64,000 bases of DNA. Source: Kyrpidia tusciae DSM 2912. Its GTDB lineage: Bacteria > Bacillota > Bacilli > Kyrpidiales > Kyrpidiaceae. This document shows positions 27,231-36,059 of the stretch, piece by piece. A program made the position numbers and the translations under genes. The notes beneath the pieces were generated by a model. That model saw only the letters and a list, made by a program, of their open reading frames with translations, was not told the origin of the DNA and searched no databases. Location of the stretch: contig NC_014098.1 in assembly GCF_000092905.1 (NCBI RefSeq), positions 806,001 to 870,000 on the forward strand, given 5' to 3'. Every line of letters starts with the position of its first letter. The first letter of the stretch is position 1.

Positions 27231-28196
27231 ATGGAACTGCAAAAATTGGTCACGACGGCCATCGAGGCGATGGGCGGGATCGTGGTGCCGGTGGAATACG
27301 CCCTTTGCCAGGTCGTCGTTCCGGAAGAGTACAAAGATCTGTTTCAGGGCAGGGATGAGCTGGAGGTGGCGTTTGATTTCGAGGTGGCGGAGGAAAATCC
27401 CCAAGCGGAGTTTGTCACCTTCGGCAGCTATCTGTTCGATCAGATCATGGGGTTTGTTCGCCGGCAGGCGGTGAGCACCGTTTGGTTTGCCGACATCGAT
27501 CCCCCCGCACTGTCGGGCCCCTTGGACAAGATCCGCCGTTTCATGGCCGAAGAACGGGGGACTTTGACGCTGCGCAGCGAACGCCCCGTGATGGGAGCAT
27601 GGGCGGTGTTTTCGTTTCGGATCGGCTATGTTTCGGACGAGAAAGAGGAAGAATTCTGCCGGGTATGGGTGGACATGACCCGAGGGGCCCTCGATGAAGA
27701 CATGGGCAGAAGCGCGGATGGGGTTCCCTATGCGGACACGCCTGTGCACGCCCTGCCGGTGGTCGCGCGAACCGATGTCCCGGGTGCGTTCCGCCTGGCG
27801 TTGGAGCAGGTGACCGAGGTGGGGCAGCGAGGACGGCTGCAGCGGGTCAGGCAGGCGGAACTGGAGCGGGAGAGAAAGCGCATCGTCGACTACTATGACG
27901 AATTGAGCCGGGAGATCGTCAAACGGACCGGGCGTAAAGGACTGACGGAAGAAAAGCGAAAAGAATTGCTGGACAAGGCCCGATCCGTGGAGTTGGAGCG
28001 GCAGAAACAACTTGCGGAAATCGAGAAAAAATACGACATCCGCGTCGAGCCGGTTCTCGACCACGGCGTCGTGGTGATGGCCCCGTTGTTGGAATATGTC
28101 GTGTCCATCTCCGAGCGGCGGGTGGAGAAAGAGGTCACGCTTTATTACAACCCGATCCTGAAGCGGTTTGCTCTAGTCCCGGGCGACCGTCCATGA
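27231..28196 (+). CDS. Coiled-coil protein paired with the SNF2 helicase, unknown function
   Basis: 321 residues, ATG behind GGTGGGGGA. The N-half is a mixed alpha/beta domain (MELQKLVTTAIEAMGGIVVP...). Residues about 200-270 are a highly charged predicted coiled coil (RQAELERERKRIVDYYDEL, ...VELERQKQLAEIEKKYDIR). The C-terminus returns to beta strands (VVVMAPLLEYVVSIS). I recognise no family. The tight spacing and shared direction suggest a helicase partner, perhaps a substrate-binding subunit. Confidence 0.75.
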   Translation: MELQKLVTTAIEAMGGIVVPVEYALCQVVVPEEYKDLFQGRDELEVAFDFEVAEENPQAEFVTFGSYLFDQIMGFVRRQAVSTVWFADIDPPALSGPLDKIRRFMAEERGTLTLRSERPVMGAWAVFSFRIGYVSDEKEEEFCRVWVDMTRGALDEDMGRSADGVPYADTPVHALPVVARTDVPGAFRLALEQVTEVGQRGRLQRVRQAELERERKRIVDYYDELSREIVKRTGRKGLTEEKRKELLDKARSVELERQKQLAEIEKKYDIRVEPVLDHGVVVMAPLLEYVVSISERRVEKEVTLYYNPILKRFALVPGDRP

Positions 28197-28328
28197 AAGG
28201 GACCGTTCTGCCGGGCCGAGCAGGGTGATTCTGGCGATTTTGGCCGTCGACAGGACTGTGTGGATGATGGGTCCTGTGCGCGGGGTCCATCTTGTTGTAT
28301 CGAGTTCATTTGACGGAGGTGTTGCGGG

Positions 28329-28910
28329 GTGAGCCGAAAACCGCCGCAAGTTCGGGAAGAGCCCGTCACGTATGAGCAATACGCGGCGCTTCCCGATGAC
28401 GGATACCGGTACGAGCTGGTCGACCAACGCCTGGAGCCGATGAGTCCGGCCCCGTCGACCATCCACCAGCTGTTCGTGGCAGCGCTGAGAGACGTGCTGA
28501 ACGGCGAGTGCGGGAGAGACTATCTTTTGATTTTGAGCCCCATTGATGTGGTGTTTTCGGACCGCGACGTCCGCCAACCGGATCTCGTTGTGGTGCACCG
28601 GGACCGCATGGACATTGTGAGGCTGCGGGGGATTTTCGGCGTGCCGGATCTGGTGGTGGAGGTTTTGTCTCCAGGCAGTTTTCAACGCGATCGCGTCGAG
28701 AAGTGGGCGACATATTCGAAATACGGTGTGCCGGAATATTGGGTGGCCGATCCGGTGAACGGGACCTTGGATCAGTATGTGTGGAGTCGTGATCAGTTAT
28801 CGCTATCAAGAGTGTACGAAGCCGACGAGTGCGTGTCTTCCGAACGACTCCCGTGCGTGAAGTTCACGATGGGCGACCTGTTGCGAATTCTGCCGAAATT
28901 GCCCGAATAA
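28329..28910 (+). CDS. Uma2-family putative endonuclease (DUF820)
   Basis: 193 residues; GTG behind GACGGAGGT. A PD-(D/E)XK fold of the Uma2 type: YELVDQRLEPMSP at the start, RQPDLVVVH with the core Asp, PDLVVEVLSPGS (Glu), then EKWATYSKYGVPEYWVADP (Lys-bearing helix and terminal strand). Uma2 proteins are widespread in cyanobacteria and Bacillota; function is unproven. A second, divergent Uma2 lies at 43351-43878. Confidence 0.88.
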   Translation: MSRKPPQVREEPVTYEQYAALPDDGYRYELVDQRLEPMSPAPSTIHQLFVAALRDVLNGECGRDYLLILSPIDVVFSDRDVRQPDLVVVHRDRMDIVRLRGIFGVPDLVVEVLSPGSFQRDRVEKWATYSKYGVPEYWVADPVNGTLDQYVWSRDQLSLSRVYEADECVSSERLPCVKFTMGDLLRILPKLPE

Positions 28911-28962
28911 GTTAGGCCGCGGGGAGACGAGGTCTGTTACTGTCCCGCCGGCGGAATGGCGC

Positions 28963-29415
28963 CTATTGAGGCGTCGGATCCACGGCGATCCCATGGGATT
29001 CGAGCCACCGGATGATTTGTCGGCGATGAGCTTCGTGCTCAAAGTCAAACCAGCGTTCCCGTTCCTCCGGGTAATCGGCCAGCACGTCTTTGAAGTGTCG
29101 GAACGGTTTCCGGCCCGACAAGGCGCGCTCCAGCCGGCGTCGGATGGTGAAGGCGCTGACGGTATCGGCGAATTCGGCCATCAGTTCGTAGGCCTCGTGG
29201 GATTCGATTTGGGGGATCCGCAGGTATGTTCGGCCCAATCCGGCGTCGAGCTTCTTTTCCAATTCCTCGATGTATTCATCAGTCCCGTAAACCACCGGAT
29301 CGAACCATGTCACAATCTCACCGCTGGTGACGTTTAAAAAATGTTGGCGTTCCACCCCGTTGTCAGCATATGCGTCGCACAGTTCATCGAGATTTAAGTT
29401 TGGAATCCGCTTCAT
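28963..29415 (-). CDS. UPF0158 family protein
   Basis: 150 residues; starts MKRIPNLNLDELCDAYADN behind GAGAGGGG. The pattern of a short N-terminal helix, the FLNVTSGEIVTWFD strand pair, YLRIPQIESHEAYELM and the C-terminal RRLERALSGRKPFRHFKD...ERWFDFEHE matches UPF0158 members, whose function is unknown. It converges on the Uma2 gene. Confidence 0.8.
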   Translation of the reverse strand: MKRIPNLNLDELCDAYADNGVERQHFLNVTSGEIVTWFDPVVYGTDEYIEELEKKLDAGLGRTYLRIPQIESHEAYELMAEFADTVSAFTIRRRLERALSGRKPFRHFKDVLADYPEERERWFDFEHEAHRRQIIRWLESHGIAVDPTPQ

Positions 29416-29552
29416 GATTCACCGCCCCTCTCGGAGAGTCTGCCTCCGGTCCATGTCCAGGCTCACGATCTACTGTATAGAGTAGCTTCTCGCCGCCGAT
29501 CTTTCAATGGTTCTAAAAGGCGACAAGGGGAATCCAGCCCGCAGGAATTGCC

Positions 29553-30860
29553 GTGCGGTTGTCGAATTGTTCTTTGGATACGCTTCAGGAAGGAGTGGGC
29601 CGGTTGACGGACGACATGTTGGAAGCCATGTATCCCTTGTGCCGTGATTTTGAAACCTTTATGGACTATGTGGGCCGGAGTGAGGTGGCGGTATCCAAGA
29701 AAAACCAGTGGCTTTCTCGCAGGGTGTTGTACGAACTCAATGGGCTGGTCAGCCGCCCCGAACCGGGTGCCACGCCGAATAAGGACCAAATTTCTTATCC
29801 TCTGTTACATTTGTTGTACCATCTCGGCCGTGCAGGGCGCTTGCTGCAAGTGGAGGCGCACAAGGCGAATCGGTGGATCCTGAAGCCGACGGAGCGGTAT
29901 GAGCAATATCAACAGTTGAGCCTCGTAGAACAGTATATCTTTCTGCTGGAGACGTTTTGGGTGGATGTGAACTGGAGCGATATGGTGAGGGACACCAGGA
30001 TGTGGGAGTTGCCTCCGCTGGACAGCACGTTTCGTGTACTGCTGCGTCTTCCGAGTGATCGAGTCAGCCGGCTGGCTGCGGATGACGACGGGGACGACAA
30101 CACAGAGCGGATCCGTTATTTGCTGTGGTATATGGGTGAGTTTGTAGATTATTTTGCTGCCTTTGGATTCTGGACGTTTGAGGAGGACAAGGAGGAAGGG
30201 CGATATAAGGGGCGAATCGCCGTTGCAGCGATTACGCCCACGCCGCTGTTTAAGAAGATCGGGCCGGTGTTGTTACAGGAGCGCCCTTTGCAGTTGTGGA
30301 ACTCGGCGATGCGCCGGGAATTCGGGGGATGGGCGGAGCGGCCGAGGCGGCTGGTTCGTAAGGTTCCCGAGGTGAAATCTTCGCCTTTTTATGAACCCTT
30401 TGTCCGCTTGTTTCCAAACGGCGAGCTCCAGCGGAGCCTGCCGCGGGAACCGCGAGGTTTCCAAAACGGGATTTATGTCTTCCAGGTTTCTCTGAGCCGC
30501 AGTTGCTGGCGAACGATCGCGGTCAGCGCCCGGCACACGGTGGAGGATCTGCATCGCGCCATTCAACGAGCTTATCGGTTCGGCGACGACCATTTATATT
30601 CATTTTTTCTCGATGGAAAAAAATGGTCTTCCCAATCCGTGAATTCACCCTACTCGGACCAAGGGCCCTACGCCAACGAGGTCCTGATCGGCGAGTTGAA
30701 CCTCCTCCTTGGGCAGCGGATTCTTTATCTGTTCGATTACGGCGACGAATGGACATTTGACGTTCTGTTGCGAGAGATTCGCCCGGGAGGGGATCTGGTC
30801 AAGCCGGAGATCATCGAAACACGCGGGGAAGCGCCGGATCAGTACACGTACTGGGAGTGA
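29553..30860 (+). CDS. Protein with C-terminal pRiA4b ORF3-like domain
   Basis: 435 residues. The C-terminal ~130 residues match the plasmid pRiA4b ORF-3 family: YVFQVSLSRSCWRTIAV, ARHTVEDLHRAIQRAYRF, DDHLYSFFLDGK and LFDYGDEWTFDVLL. The N-terminal ~300 residues are mainly helical and not recognised by me. The GTG has GCAGGAA upstream; a truncated 5' end cannot be excluded. It stands alone in an accessory stretch. Confidence 0.75.
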   Translation: MRLSNCSLDTLQEGVGRLTDDMLEAMYPLCRDFETFMDYVGRSEVAVSKKNQWLSRRVLYELNGLVSRPEPGATPNKDQISYPLLHLLYHLGRAGRLLQVEAHKANRWILKPTERYEQYQQLSLVEQYIFLLETFWVDVNWSDMVRDTRMWELPPLDSTFRVLLRLPSDRVSRLAADDDGDDNTERIRYLLWYMGEFVDYFAAFGFWTFEEDKEEGRYKGRIAVAAITPTPLFKKIGPVLLQERPLQLWNSAMRREFGGWAERPRRLVRKVPEVKSSPFYEPFVRLFPNGELQRSLPREPRGFQNGIYVFQVSLSRSCWRTIAVSARHTVEDLHRAIQRAYRFGDDHLYSFFLDGKKWSSQSVNSPYSDQGPYANEVLIGELNLLLGQRILYLFDYGDEWTFDVLLREIRPGGDLVKPEIIETRGEAPDQYTYWE

Positions 30861-31015
30861 TTCGGCAATAAGGAGCACATCGGTGTCGCCAGGCGACCCT
30901 GGATTGCGGCCGGTCCAGGGTGCCGGGCGTGGTCGGTGGCAGCACCCGCGGGGACCGGGTCAGGGTTCTTGCGGCTCAGGGGGTGCGGGGTGACCCGAAC
31001 AGGCGTCGGGAATCG

Positions 31016-31449
31016 TGGGTGAGGGAGGAGCCGATGGACATCCGGATGCCGTTCCCGAGTTCTTTTGGATTCTTCAATATGTACCGACCGAGGAGCCGGC
31101 TTTCGGGCGTGCCTGAATTCACGGCCTGGATAAAGGCGTCCATGACCGACTGCGGGACCGCGGCGCGATCCTGGACCAGGTGAATCTCACTGCTAACCGG
31201 GAGAGGCTTTCCGTCGAGAGAAGCGGTGTGGGCGCCGACGCGAACCAACAGCCGGTGACCTTGTTTCTCGATGATCGCCGTTTGGCCGGCTTCGTCCCAA
31301 GTGACGAGAGCTCCTTGGGCTTCCGCGGCGGACCGAAGCGGGACCTCGGCGTCCGCACCGACAGCGGCGGGTGGGAACAACAGCATCACCGTCGTGACGA
31401 CCGAAGTCGCGATCGGAATTGTTCGCCGGGGGATGAAAGGAAAAGGCAT
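31016..31449 (-). pseudogene. Truncated duplicate of the secreted esterase-like protein (5' part)
   Basis: About 145 codons nearly identical to the N-terminus of the 36060-37622 gene, including the signal peptide and stalk-like domain up to RMSIGSSLTH, where it switches to unrelated sequence and stops at ~30976. The start differs: here ATG lies 7 nt after AAGGAGGAACTGACC. The DNA duplicate spans 31016-31527 versus 37182-37692. Confidence 0.9.
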
Positions 31450-31537
31450 GGTCAGTTCCTCCTTATCAATCGGAAAAAAGTTTTTATCTCTTCGGATGAA
31501 TGTACCGCAGCGGCATGAACGGATGGATGCCCAGTGC

Positions 31538-31589
31538 AAAAAAAAAAAAAAGGCCGCCGCGAGACTCCGCTAAAAAGACTCGCGACGGC
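31538..31589 (-). terminator. Rho-independent terminator of the ald-DUF779 operon
   Basis: On the minus strand, a 14-bp stem (31576-31589 with 31553-31566, 12 pairs plus a wobble) with a ~9-nt loop is followed by an uninterrupted T-run (A-run on the plus strand ending at 31551). It lies 15 nt after the DUF779 stop. Confidence 0.9.
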
Positions 31590-31604
31590 TATGAAAGGCG
31601 GATT

Positions 31605-31979
31605 TCATGACTCCCCGCGTTCGACGGCGTTCCACTCCTCGTCCGTAAAGGCCCTGGATCGGGTGAGAAACCGGAGACCTTCCGGACTCTCTAAAGAAAA
31701 CCCGCTTCCCCGTCCCGGCACCACGTCGATAATCAGTTGCGTGTGCCGCCAGTACGCGTACTGGGACTCGCTCATATAAAAGGGACACCCGCCGATGTCG
31801 CCCAAGTACACGTCCCGGGTGCCGACCTTGAACTCCCCGAGCGGGTAACACATCGGGGCACTGCCGTCGCAACACCCTCCCGACTGATGGAACATGAGCG
31901 GACCGTGAAGAGATTTGAGCTTTTCGATCAGCGTTAGGGCGGCCTCTGTCGCCACGACCTTCCGGGTATCCATGGCCAC
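31605..31979 (-). CDS. DUF779 domain protein (acetaldehyde dehydrogenase companion)
   Basis: 124 residues; GTG behind AAAGGAGG. DUF779 hallmarks: LMFHQSGGCCDGSAPMCY with paired cysteines, VYLGDIGGCPFYM and YWRHTQLIIDVV. These genes are typically next to exaC/aldB-type aldehyde dehydrogenases, as here (34 nt downstream). Function is unknown; the Cys-rich motif suggests a metal or redox role. Confidence 0.88.
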   Translation of the reverse strand: MAMDTRKVVATEAALTLIEKLKSLHGPLMFHQSGGCCDGSAPMCYPLGEFKVGTRDVYLGDIGGCPFYMSESQYAYWRHTQLIIDVVPGRGSGFSLESPEGLRFLTRSRAFTDEEWNAVERGES

Positions 31980-32013
31980 GTTCGCCCTCCTTTCCGAAAA
32001 CCCGCGACCGGGT

Positions 32014-33534
32014 CTAGAACAGGCCCAAACCTCGGGTACTGTAGCTGATCAACAGATTTTTCGTCTGCTGATAATGTTCCAGCATCATCTTGTGGTTCTC
32101 GCGGCCGAAACCGGACTGCTTGTATCCGCCGAACGCCGCATGAGCCGGATACTGATGATAGGTGTTCACCCACACCCGGCCGGCCTGAATGCCGCGGCCC
32201 ATCCGGTACGCCGTATTGATGTTCCTCGTCCATACGCCCGCACCCAGCCCGTACAGCGTATCGTTCGCGATTTCCAAGGCGTGGTTCGCATCTTTGAACG
32301 AAGTCACCGACAGAACGGGTCCAAAAATCTCCTCTTGAAAGATACGCATTTTGTTGTGGCCGGCAAAAATCGTCGGCTTGACATAATAACCGCCGGCCAA
32401 ATCTCCGGGCAACTCGTTGCGTTCGCCTCCCAGCAGGAGTTCCGCCCCCTCCTGTTTGCCGAGGTCGATGTACGACAGGATCTTTTCGAGTTGATCCGTC
32501 GAGGCCTGGGCGCCGATCATCGTTTCCGTATCCAAGGGATTGCCCTGCTTGATCGCCTTGGTGCGTTCGATCGCCCGCTCGAGAAACGGATGGTAGATGC
32601 TCTCCTGGATCAGAGCCCGGGACGGGCAGGTACACACCTCTCCCTGGTTGAGGGCGAACAGTGCGAAACCTTCCAGTGCCTTGTCGACAAATTCGTCTTC
32701 CCGGTCGAGGACATCTTCGAAGAAGATGTTCGGCGACTTGCCGCCCAGTTCCAGTGTCACGGGGATGATGTTCTCGGAGGCGTACTGCATGATCAACCGA
32801 CCGGTGGTCGTCTCCCCGGTGAACGCCACTTTTCGGATCCGCGGATTCTGGGCGAGCGGCTTCCCGGCTTCCACCCCGAACCCGTTGATCACATTGACCA
32901 CTCCCGGAGGAAGGAGATCCCCGATGAGTTCCATGACCACCATGATGCTGGCCGGGGTCTGTTCCGCGGGTTTTAGCACGATGCAGTTGCCCGCAGCCAG
33001 AGCCGGGGCGAGTTTCCACGCCGCCATGAGGATGGGAAAATTCCACGGAATGATCTGGCCCACCACGCCGATGGGCTCATGAAAATGATAGGCCACCGTG
33101 TCGTGATCGATCTCGCTGATCCCCCCTTCTTGGGCGCGAATCACCCCTGCGAAATACCGGAAATGGTCGATGGCCAGGGGAATGTCGGCCGCCAGAGTCT
33201 CGCGGACGGGTTTGCCGTTGTCCCACGTCTCCGCGACCGCCAACATCTCCAGGTTGGCTTCCATGCGGTCGGCGATCCGGTTCAGGATCTCTGCCCGCCG
33301 GGCCACCGGCGTGCGGCCCCAGGTCTCTTTGGCCGCATGGGCCGCGTCAAGGGCCAACTCAATGTCTTCCGCCGTGGATCGCGCCACTTCGCAGAATGGC
33401 TTGCCGTTGACCGGAGAGATATTGGGAAAATAGTTTCCCTTCACCGGCGGGGTCCATTTGCCGCCAATCCAGTTGTCGTATCGGCTCTTGAAACTGACCT
33501 TGCTGCCGGGACGCCCGGGCTGTTCGTAAATCAC
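32014..33534 (-). CDS. NAD-dependent (acet)aldehyde dehydrogenase
   Basis: 506 residues, GTG start with GGAGG 9 nt upstream. ALDH motifs: [27 protein letters not shown], catalytic Glu in LELGGKSPN and catalytic Cys in [15 protein letters not shown]. The GEVCTCPSR form and DUF779 partner fit AldB/ExaC acetaldehyde dehydrogenases. It is transcribed from a sigma-54 promoter ~40 nt upstream and probably acts with the nearby zinc alcohol dehydrogenase in alcohol oxidation. Confidence 0.93.
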   Translation of the reverse strand: MIYEQPGRPGSKVSFKSRYDNWIGGKWTPPVKGNYFPNISPVNGKPFCEVARSTAEDIELALDAAHAAKETWGRTPVARRAEILNRIADRMEANLEMLAVAETWDNGKPVRETLAADIPLAIDHFRYFAGVIRAQEGGISEIDHDTVAYHFHEPIGVVGQIIPWNFPILMAAWKLAPALAAGNCIVLKPAEQTPASIMVVMELIGDLLPPGVVNVINGFGVEAGKPLAQNPRIRKVAFTGETTTGRLIMQYASENIIPVTLELGGKSPNIFFEDVLDREDEFVDKALEGFALFALNQGEVCTCPSRALIQESIYHPFLERAIERTKAIKQGNPLDTETMIGAQASTDQLEKILSYIDLGKQEGAELLLGGERNELPGDLAGGYYVKPTIFAGHNKMRIFQEEIFGPVLSVTSFKDANHALEIANDTLYGLGAGVWTRNINTAYRMGRGIQAGRVWVNTYHQYPAHAAFGGYKQSGFGRENHKMMLEHYQQTKNLLISYSTRGLGLF

Positions 33535-33573
33535 GGTCTCATACCTCCTCCGTCGAGTGTCGTTTTCTTACCA

Positions 33574-33589
33574 AGCAAGATTCTTGCCA
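33574..33589 (-). promoter_or_regulatory. Sigma-54 promoter of the aldehyde dehydrogenase operon
   Basis: Minus-strand TGGCAAGAATCTTGCT: GG and GC are at the correct -24/-12 spacing (TGGCA-N6-TTGC). It lies 40 nt upstream of the GTG start. The divergent neighbour encodes an AcoR-like regulator, the usual activator for such operons. Confidence 0.85.
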
Positions 33590-33805
33590 GGGGCTGAAGA
33601 CGAACGACCCCGGTCTTTTCGGGATGGAGAACGACGGCCCGGCGGCACCTCCTGCGCCAATCCGGCGCACATGTTCCATCTTGGCACAGCGGAGAACGGG
33701 TCCATCTCACACCCATGAATCCCGGTCGACGTCCCCGGATCCGAGCGATCGACGGTATATGAATTCTGTTATAATTATGATTGAGCCCCTCTGGAGGTGG
33801 TCGCG

Positions 33806-34564
33806 GTGTGCGCACGGAATTTGATCCTTCGGGACTCTTGGTGGCGAAGCTGGGAGTACGGCGTCGAGACCGACGTCCTGGTGGAAGACATCCTTGAGCC
33901 CCCGCAGCTAAAAATTCTCAAAGAAGAAAAAGAGCAACTGCTGCAAGTCGTCACTCCGGCGATGGAGCGGCTTCACGGATGGGTGTACTCCCAGCACGCG
34001 ACCGTCATGGTTTCTCACGTGAACGGCTATATCCTCTACAGTGTCGGCGATCCGAAGTTTATGAGCGATGCCCAAAAGATCCATTTAAAAGAAGGGGCCG
34101 GCTGGTCGGAGAGATCCCGGGGAACCAACGCGATCGGCACGGCCGCCGCGGTTCGCGAGCCCGTTTCGGTGGTCGGCGGCGAACATTTTCTTGAACGAAT
34201 CGGAAAAGAGCAGGGAATCCCCGACCTCAAATTGTCCCCGGCCGTCAAACGAATGATGGAAGAATATCCTTGGCCGGGAAACGTGCGGGAACTGTATGCG
34301 GTGCTGCGCCAGGCTGCATTTTTTGCTGAGGGCGGCGAAATCCGGATCGAACATTTGCCGGTGCACATGGCGGACCGGCAGAAAAAGGGCAAGCCTCGGC
34401 CGGATGGGCACTTGGACGACCCGCCGTCCCTGCGGCAGGTGGAATATGAGGCGATCCTGGATGCGCTCCGGTCCACCGACGGTAATATGACCCAGGCCGC
34501 GCGTCTCCTGGGAATTGGGCGCAATACCCTTTATCGCCGGTTGCGAAAGTTGGGCGGGAAGTGA
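33806..34564 (+). pseudogene. AcoR-like sigma-54 regulator lacking its AAA+ domain
   Basis: 252 codons, GTG behind GGAGG. Residues 1-~135 match the AcoR N-terminus and GAF region (SWWRSWEYGV, GWSERSRGTNAIGTAAAVREPVSVVGGEH). The sequence then jumps to the end of the AAA+ module (KLSPAVKRMMEEYPWPGNVREL) and the Fis HTH (MTQAARLLGIGRNTLYRRL). Walker A, GAFTGA and Walker B (about 250-350 residues) are missing in frame. The joint is at EHFL, a word plausible in both GAF and AAA+ contexts, suggesting short-homology deletion. It could bind DNA but not open sigma-54 promoters. Confidence 0.85.
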
Positions 34565-34779
34565 CAGATGCTCCTCATGACTGCCCGTGCCCGATTCACC
34601 GGTCGATCTCTGTTCGTATGTTCGCGAATCAGGCGAATAAAAGGGGGTCCGAAGCGCAAAACAAGTGGAAAGCGGGGAGACCGGACGGCCTCCTTTCGCA
34701 TGTTCGCGAAAAAAAGGAGGGGCGGCTGCAGACCGCGAGGCGCAGATGTCGCTGTCATTGTCAATGGTACATCCGGACC

Positions 34780-34808
34780 TTGAATGGCTCGTTTTTCCGC
34801 TGTAGGAT
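34780..34808 (+). promoter_or_regulatory. Putative sigma-A promoter for the alcohol dehydrogenase
   Basis: TTGAAT, 17-nt spacer, TAGGAT, about 88 nt before the adh ATG. It is the best match in the 331-bp gap 34565-34895, which otherwise shows no gene or strong repeat. No sigma-54 element is visible in that gap. Confidence 0.5.
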
Positions 34809-34895
34809 GGGGCAGAGACAACCTGCTGTCAGCCGCCCGCATTCCGGGGCGCACCTCCCAAAAGGGACCGAACCTTTGAGAAGGAGAGGATTGAC

Positions 34896-35936
34896 ATGAA
34901 AGCTCTGGTGTATCATGGCCCGGGACAGAAAAGTCTGGAGGACAAGCCCAAACCGAGCGTGCAGCAGCCCACCGACGCTGTTGTAAAAATTTTAAAAACA
35001 ACCATTTGCGGAACGGATCTTCACATTCTGAAAGGGGACGTGCCGGAGGTTGCCGACGGCCGGATTCTCGGGCACGAAGGGGTCGGCGTCGTCGAAGAGG
35101 TGGGTGAGAGCGTCGCCAATTTTAAGGTCGGCGACAGAGTATTGATTTCCTGCATCACCTCCTGCGGCAGATGCGATTATTGCAAACGGGGCATGTATTC
35201 GCACTGCGAGAACGGCGGCTGGATTCTGGGCCACCTGATCGACGGCACCCAGGCGGAATACGTGCGCATCCCCTACGCCGATACGAGCCTCTACCCGCTT
35301 CCGGACGGCGTCGAAGAAGAGGCCCTCGTCATGCTGAGCGACATTTTGCCGACCGGCTTCGAATGCGGCGTGCTCAACGGAAAGGTCCAGCCCGGCGACA
35401 CGGTGGCCGTGGTGGGGGCGGGTCCCGTCGGACTGGCGGCCCTCCTGACCGCTCAGTTGTATTCCCCCTCGGAGCTCATCATGGTCGATCTCGACGACAA
35501 TCGCCTGGAGGTCGCGAGGCGATTCGGGGCGACGAAGACGGTCAACAGCGCAGACGGGCGCGCCGTGGAAAAGGTCATGGAGTTGACGGGCGGCAGAGGG
35601 GTTGACGTGGCCGTCGAGGCGGTCGGCATCCCCGCCACCTTCGACATTTGCCAGGGCATCGTGGCGCCGGGCGGCTGCATCGCCAATATCGGCGTGCACG
35701 GGAAAAGTGTGGACCTTCACCTGGAGACCCTCTGGTCCCACAACATCACGATCACCACCCGGCTCGTGGATACGGTGACCACCCCCATGCTGCTGAAAAT
35801 GGTCCGGGCGGGCAAACTCCGGCCGCAGCAGCTCATTACCCATCGCTTCCAATTGGACGAGATCCTGAAGGCCTACGACGTTTTCGCCAACGCCGCCCGG
35901 GAAAAAGCCCTCAAAGTGATCGTGAGCAACGAGTGA
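34896..35936 (+). CDS. Zinc-dependent alcohol dehydrogenase (MDR family)
   Basis: 346 residues; ATG behind AGAAGGAGAGGATTGAC. Catalytic zinc ligands are Cys and Asp in TTICGTDLHI, and GHEGVGVVEEVG (His-Glu). The structural zinc loop is CGRCDYCKRGMYSHC (four Cys), and the Rossmann motif is VAVVGAGPVGLAA with Asp in MVDLD, indicating NAD(H). It resembles secondary/isopropanol- or ethanol-type enzymes. Next to the aldehyde dehydrogenase operon, so the likely job is alcohol-aldehyde interconversion. Confidence 0.93.
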   Translation: MKALVYHGPGQKSLEDKPKPSVQQPTDAVVKILKTTICGTDLHILKGDVPEVADGRILGHEGVGVVEEVGESVANFKVGDRVLISCITSCGRCDYCKRGMYSHCENGGWILGHLIDGTQAEYVRIPYADTSLYPLPDGVEEEALVMLSDILPTGFECGVLNGKVQPGDTVAVVGAGPVGLAALLTAQLYSPSELIMVDLDDNRLEVARRFGATKTVNSADGRAVEKVMELTGGRGVDVAVEAVGIPATFDICQGIVAPGGCIANIGVHGKSVDLHLETLWSHNITITTRLVDTVTTPMLLKMVRAGKLRPQQLITHRFQLDEILKAYDVFANAAREKALKVIVSNE

Positions 35937-35941
35937 GGCGG

Positions 35942-35968
35942 GCGAGCCCCGGCCGGCCCGGGGCTCGC
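35942..35968 (+). terminator. GC-rich hairpin after adh
   Basis: GCGAGCCCCGG and CCGGGGCTCGC form a perfect 11-bp stem with a 5-nt loop, starting 5 nt after the stop. No T-run follows, so termination would rely on stem strength. Confidence 0.55.
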
Positions 35969-36059
35969 AACTGCTCAATAGAAACTGAATATATCTTGAT
36001 ATTCTTATTCACATTATGTAGAATTTGGCCACGAACTTTTCATTCCGTTCTTAATTGCT

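Noticed and set aside
32014-33046. Frames overlapping the aldehyde dehydrogenase in other phases
   Set aside because: No motifs and no ribosome binding sites; the 506-residue frame explains the region.
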